From: Stenotrophomonas sp. UBA7346
Lineage (GTDB): Bacteria > Pseudomonadota > Gammaproteobacteria > Xanthomonadales > Xanthomonadaceae
NCBI GenBank assembly: GCA_002471015.1
Contig: DKPB01000001.1
Span: 871-64,870 of the forward strand
Length of the DNA: 64,000 nt
Direction of reading: 5' to 3'
The notes under the pieces are model-generated. The model was not told the origin of the DNA, made no database searches, and saw only the letters and a program-made list of their open reading frames with translations. The position numbers and the translations under genes were made by a program. Of this stretch, positions 60,715 through 64,000 are shown in pieces; positions within the stretch are counted from its first letter, which is position 1; each line of letters begins with the position of its first letter.

Positions 60715-62355
60715 CTACGCAGCCCCTGTCGCCCGTTGGATCGTTTCGCTCAACAGGGCTCCCTTGTCGAGCATGCCGTATACCGCGTGCCCCCGCAGCA
60801 GGCGTGATTGCACGAAGTCCCGCGCCAACGGACTGCCTGCCCGCAGCAGTATCGCGGCCTGCAACAGCACCGCCAATGCCGCACTCGTCCGACGTGCCTG
60901 TACCTCTTCAACCCCGGTATCACCCAGGCCATCGACGGCCCGCTGCAGGGCGGCGTCGTAACCCGCATGCATTCCCGCGGCCCCGTGCAGTTCACCCAAC
61001 AGGGCGTCCCGCGACTGCGGCTCCCGTGCAAGCGCGCGCAGGACATCCAGGCATTGCACGTTGCCGCTGCCTTCCCAGATCGAGTTCAACGGTGCCTGCC
61101 GGTACAGCCGCGGCAGCATCGACTCTTCCACATACCCGGCCCCGCCCAGGCACTCCTGCGCTTCATTGACGAAGCCAGGCGCCCGCTTGCACAGCCAGAA
61201 CTTGCCGAGCGCCGTGGCGATGCGCGCCAAAGCCGCCTCCGCGGGATCGCGCGGTGCGGCGTCCACGGCCCGTGCCACCCGCAGCGCGAATACCGTGGCC
61301 GCCTCCGATTCGATTGCCAGATCGGCCAACACATTGGCCATCAGTGCATGCTCGACCAGGCGCTTGCCAAAGCTGCGACGCTGCCGTGCGTGGTGCAGTG
61401 CCTGGGCCAGCGCCATGCGCATCTGCGCCGCCGCGCCGAGCATGCAATCCAGCCGGGTCAGCATCACCATCTCGATGATGGTGGCCACGCCGCGTCCTTC
61501 CTCGCCCACCCGCCGCGCCCAGGCACCGCAGAACTCCACCTCGCTGGAGGCATTGGCCCAGTCACCCAGCTTGTCCTTCAGCCGCATCAGGTGAAACGCA
61601 TTGCGGCGGCCGCAGGCCAAGCGCCGTGGCATCAGGAAACAGCTGAGCCCTGCCGGCGCCTGCGCCAGCACCAGCCAGCCATCGGACATCGGCGCGGAGA
61701 AAAACCACTTGTGCCCCACCAGGCTGTACTCGCCCTCGCCCGCCAACGGTGTTGCCCGCGTGGTATTGCTGCGCACATCCGAACCGCCCTGCTTCTCGGT
61801 CATGCCCATGCCGACGGTGATGCCCGGTTTGTCGCCGACGGGCAGGTCACGCGGGTCATAGAACGGTGCGGCGGCCTTGTCGGCCCACTCCGCCAGCGCC
61901 GGCACCTGGCGCAGCACCGGCACCGCGGCGTGCGTCATGGTCAACGGACAACTGGTGCCGGCCTCGGCCTGATGGTGCAGATAGCTGAGCGCCGCGCGCG
62001 CCACATGCGCGCCAGGCTGCCCGGACTGCCACGACAAGCCGGCCACGCCATGGGTCTTGGCCGTGGCCATCAGCTGGTGGTAGGCAGGGTGGAAATCCAC
62101 GGTGTCGATCCGATGCCCCTGCGCATCGTGGGTACGCAGCAGCGGGCGCTGCCGGTTGGCATCGAAGCCAGCGCTGTAGAGATCGCCACCGGCGAGTTTG
62201 CCGTAGTGCAGCAACGGCTTGGCGAAGGATGCCGCCCCTTCGCGTCGCACGGCTTCCTGCAGCGCCAGATCTTCGGCCCACAGGTCATGATCGCGGAAAG
62301 GTGTGGGCTGGTTGTCCACCACGTGGGTCTCGAACGGCGCTGGCGACTGCTGCAT
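60715..62355 (-). CDS. aidB: AidB-type acyl-CoA dehydrogenase
   Basis: A 546-residue protein, close to E. coli AidB (541). The flavin region (MGMTEKQGGSDVRSNTT), the VGHKWFFSAPMSDGWLVLAQ block and ECLGGAGYVEESMLPRLYRQ are typical of the group. The family links adaptive response to alkylation with isovaleryl-CoA dehydrogenase-like sequences. GGGAGTGACC precedes ATG 62355. It lies in a branched-chain-acyl-CoA neighbourhood (icmF, ldh, thiolase) but is not in an operon with them. Confidence 0.92.
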   Translation of the reverse strand: MQQSPAPFETHVVDNQPTPFRDHDLWAEDLALQEAVRREGAASFAKPLLHYGKLAGGDLYSAGFDANRQRPLLRTHDAQGHRIDTVDFHPAYHQLMATAKTHGVAGLSWQSGQPGAHVARAALSYLHHQAEAGTSCPLTMTHAAVPVLRQVPALAEWADKAAAPFYDPRDLPVGDKPGITVGMGMTEKQGGSDVRSNTTRATPLAGEGEYSLVGHKWFFSAPMSDGWLVLAQAPAGLSCFLMPRRLACGRRNAFHLMRLKDKLGDWANASSEVEFCGAWARRVGEEGRGVATIIEMVMLTRLDCMLGAAAQMRMALAQALHHARQRRSFGKRLVEHALMANVLADLAIESEAATVFALRVARAVDAAPRDPAEAALARIATALGKFWLCKRAPGFVNEAQECLGGAGYVEESMLPRLYRQAPLNSIWEGSGNVQCLDVLRALAREPQSRDALLGELHGAAGMHAGYDAALQRAVDGLGDTGVEEVQARRTSAALAVLLQAAILLRAGSPLARDFVQSRLLRGHAVYGMLDKGALLSETIQRATGAA

Positions 62356-62413
62356 GACGGTCACTCCCGGAAGCACACCCCGATTCTGCCCCAAGCGTTT
62401 TGTCGATGCCCGC

Positions 62414-63649
62414 TCAGCGACGCGCCACCTCGGCCAGCACGCTGACGAACGCGTCTTCCAGCGCCAGTTTGCCGAACAGGCCGCGCTGGGTGCCGCTCAA
62501 CACCCGCAACATGTGACCCCGGCCTCCGGGCAGGCGCCCCATCGGCTTGAACAGCAGGTCACGCGCCTTGGCCAGGGTGTCGTGGTCGGACTGGAAGATC
62601 GGCGTGAGCCAACGGCTCCAGAACTGGTACACGTCCACATGCGCCCTGCGCGTGGCCTGATAAAGGCCCAGCGCGGCGTCGATGCTGTCCTGGCTGCGCA
62701 GGGCATCGCGCAGTGCCAGCGCATCCAGCAGGGCCATGTTGACTCCCTGCCCGAGCTGCGGGCTCATCGCATGTGCGGAATCGCCGGCCAACACCAGGCG
62801 CCCGCGATACCAGCGATCCATCACGGCATCCCGGTAACTGGCCCGCGCCAGCTGCGACTGCAGGGTGATACCACCCAGCCGTTGATGGGCCTGCGGCCAC
62901 AATCCGGCCAACTCCTCCAGCCAGGGCTGCAGGCCGGCCTGTTCCCAGGCCTGGAAGCCATCGCGTGGCAGGCTCCAGAAAAAACTCAGCCGCGGAGTGT
63001 CGTCGCCGGGACGGGTGCCCACCGGCAGCAGGCCGATCATTTTGCGGGCGGCCACGTAGCGCTGGCGCAGCTCGTCGACATGGGCCCAGTCACCCCGCGG
63101 CAGCAGGCACCATAGCGCCCCCCAAGGATAGACCCGGTCCAGACGGGTGCCACGCACCTCCGCGCGCAGCGCCGAGGCGGAGCCATCGCTGGCGATCACC
63201 AGCTCAAACGGTCCATGCCATTCGCCGTTCTGGTCCTGGATGCGCTGCAGCGCATCATCGATGGCGACGATACGGCGATCGGCATGCAGGCAACCTGCCG
63301 ATTGCCAGGCTGCATCCAGTACCGAGAACAGCGCCCCACGCTGCATGCCCACTCCGCACAGGCGGGCGTCCAGCCCGTCATAGCGCATGTCCATCACCGC
63401 CCTGCCACAGGGTGTCTCCCCGTACAGCCGGCGTACCACCGCACCGTGTTCCAGCACCTGCGGCAGCAGTTGCATCTGCCATAACGCCTGCAGGCCGCTG
63501 GGCTGCAGCAGGAAGCCCGCGCCCACCGGCCCCGGCGCCGCCGCCTGCTCGAACACCTGCACACGGTGGCCATCGCGCGACAGCGCCACCGCCAGGGCCT
63601 GGCCGGCGGTGCCATAGCCGACGATGGCGATATCCAGTGGCTTGTTCAT
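62414..63649 (-). CDS. FAD-dependent aromatic-ring-type monooxygenase
   Basis: A 411-residue flavoprotein. The dinucleotide fold is GYGTAG (Gly11-x-Gly13-x2-Gly16), the second FAD motif is VLAGDSAHAMSP followed by GQGVNMALLDA, typical of the salicylate hydroxylase / UbiH-like group. It inserts one oxygen using NAD(P)H; its substrate is unknown. The stop is 58 bp from the aidB start on the same strand, so co-transcription is possible. ATG 63649 gives MNKPLDIAIVGYG. Confidence 0.9.
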   Translation of the reverse strand: MNKPLDIAIVGYGTAGQALAVALSRDGHRVQVFEQAAAPGPVGAGFLLQPSGLQALWQMQLLPQVLEHGAVVRRLYGETPCGRAVMDMRYDGLDARLCGVGMQRGALFSVLDAAWQSAGCLHADRRIVAIDDALQRIQDQNGEWHGPFELVIASDGSASALRAEVRGTRLDRVYPWGALWCLLPRGDWAHVDELRQRYVAARKMIGLLPVGTRPGDDTPRLSFFWSLPRDGFQAWEQAGLQPWLEELAGLWPQAHQRLGGITLQSQLARASYRDAVMDRWYRGRLVLAGDSAHAMSPQLGQGVNMALLDALALRDALRSQDSIDAALGLYQATRRAHVDVYQFWSRWLTPIFQSDHDTLAKARDLLFKPMGRLPGGRGHMLRVLSGTQRGLFGKLALEDAFVSVLAEVARR

Positions 63650-63681
63650 TGCACTCCCCCAGGCTGTCGTCCACGCCCGCT

Positions 63682-63708
63682 AAAAAAAAACCCCGCCGCA
63701 GCGGGGTT
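63682..63708 (-). terminator. Intrinsic terminator of the cold-shock gene
   Basis: Read on the minus strand: AACCCCGC, loop TGCG, GCGGGGTT followed by a run of nine T (the A-run at 63682-63690 on the plus strand). It lies just after the cold-shock stop. Confidence 0.9.
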
Positions 63709-63728
63709 CTTTTGCACAACCGAATGGA

Positions 63729-63935
63729 TCACTCGGCCGGCGTGATATTGGAAGCCTGGGCGCCCTTCGGACCCTGGGTCACGTCATAGCTGACGCGCTG
63801 GCCTTCCTGCAGGCTGCGGAAGCCCTTGGAATTGATCGCGGAGAAGTGCGCGAAGACATCGGCGCTGCCGTCCTCCGGTGAGATGAAGCCAAATCCCTTG
63901 GCGTCGTTGAACCACTTGACGGTACCGTTCGGCAT
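63729..63935 (-). CDS. CspA-family cold-shock protein
   Basis: A 68-residue nucleic-acid-binding protein. RNP1 is KGFGFI (residues 13-18) and RNP2 is VFAHF (27-31); the N-terminus MPNGTVKWFNDA is typical. It acts as an RNA chaperone. AAGAAGG lies about 12 bases before the ATG. Its 5' leader continues toward the right edge; a strong terminator follows. Confidence 0.96.
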   Translation of the reverse strand: MPNGTVKWFNDAKGFGFISPEDGSADVFAHFSAINSKGFRSLQEGQRVSYDVTQGPKGAQASNITPAE

Positions 63936-63970
63936 GGTGATGCGAGACCTTCTTCGATGAATGGATTGAT

Positions 63971-63988
63971 GTACGCTGAATGGCGTAC
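63971..63988 (-). other. Hairpin in the cold-shock gene leader
   Basis: GTACGC, loop TGAATG, GCGTAC, about 35 bases before the cold-shock ATG. cspA-type genes often carry structured leaders that respond to temperature; this is a candidate only. Confidence 0.35.
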
Positions 63989-64000
63989 CAGCTGAGTATG

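Noticed and set aside
60808..62445. 545-codon plus frame opposite aidB
   Set aside because: Composition is that of an antisense frame and aidB motifs lie on the other strand.

Overview
The window looks like a chromosomal stretch of a Stenotrophomonas-type gammaproteobacterium (Xanthomonadaceae). The DNA is GC-rich. Intergenic spaces carry GTAG-starting palindromes of the kind described as SMAG elements in Stenotrophomonas maltophilia, plus a CCCCTCTCCC...GGGAGAGGGG hairpin family. Gene content fits too: a truncated soluble RnfB, a fused IcmF mutase beside leucine dehydrogenase, an S8 autotransporter and a katB-ankB locus. I see no rRNA, tRNA, CRISPR array, prophage, transposase or integrase. 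Most of the window is core or housekeeping sequence; accessory character lies mainly in the repeats.

Layout. 0-8 kb: the tail of a DUF885 peptidase, a serine hydrolase and a VOC protein, a 152-bp tandem repeat array, then an ABC ATPase with a permease fused to an M1 aminopeptidase. 8-19.8 kb: DUF2147 protein, metG, a HAD phosphatase, rnfB, a four-gene minus-strand group (Oxidoreductase-like, DUF998 and RidA, plus a secreted protein downstream), an HD-type protein, an RNA ligase-like protein, a transglutaminase/TPR protein, yjdM, a CDF transporter and the YegD-type Hsp70. 20-29 kb: an ECF sigma / anti-sigma / DUF4097 operon, a nucleotide pyrophosphatase lipoprotein, a small MscS protein, a SotB-like exporter, GNAT and DksA-type proteins, and a collapsed katB-ankB pseudogene. 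28-40 kb: YgjP-like protein, pseudouridine synthase, an sstT-azlC-azlD operon, a PLD-type cardiolipin synthase, an HDOD protein, a hydrolase, a GGDEF-EAL protein and the divergent argO/argP pair. 41-48 kb: a PhaZ7-like PHB depolymerase, outer-membrane and envelope proteins, an acyltransferase, an MBL lipoprotein and a Tat-type LD-carboxypeptidase. 48-64 kb: icmF divergent from leucine dehydrogenase, a lipoprotein-type S8 autotransporter, a thiolase, two alanine-rich lipoproteins, a CHASE3-GGDEF protein, aidB, an FAD monooxygenase and a cold-shock protein.

How genes work together. IcmF, leucine dehydrogenase, the thiolase and the AidB-type acyl-CoA dehydrogenase are consistent with branched-chain amino/acyl-CoA metabolism. 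SstT (uptake) with AzlCD (export) and ArgP with ArgO are amino-acid transport modules. The ECF operon and several lipoproteins or envelope enzymes point to envelope maintenance.

The most unusual signals are mobile palindromic repeats that have entered coding sequence. They sit in-frame at up to three places in icmF, at both ends of rnfB, and they supply stop codons for the VOC and yegD genes. The katB-ankB remnant carries three independent lesions. I found no convincing wholly new multi-gene system. The ABC/M1-peptidase fusion and the PhaZ7-like enzyme are the best functional leads.
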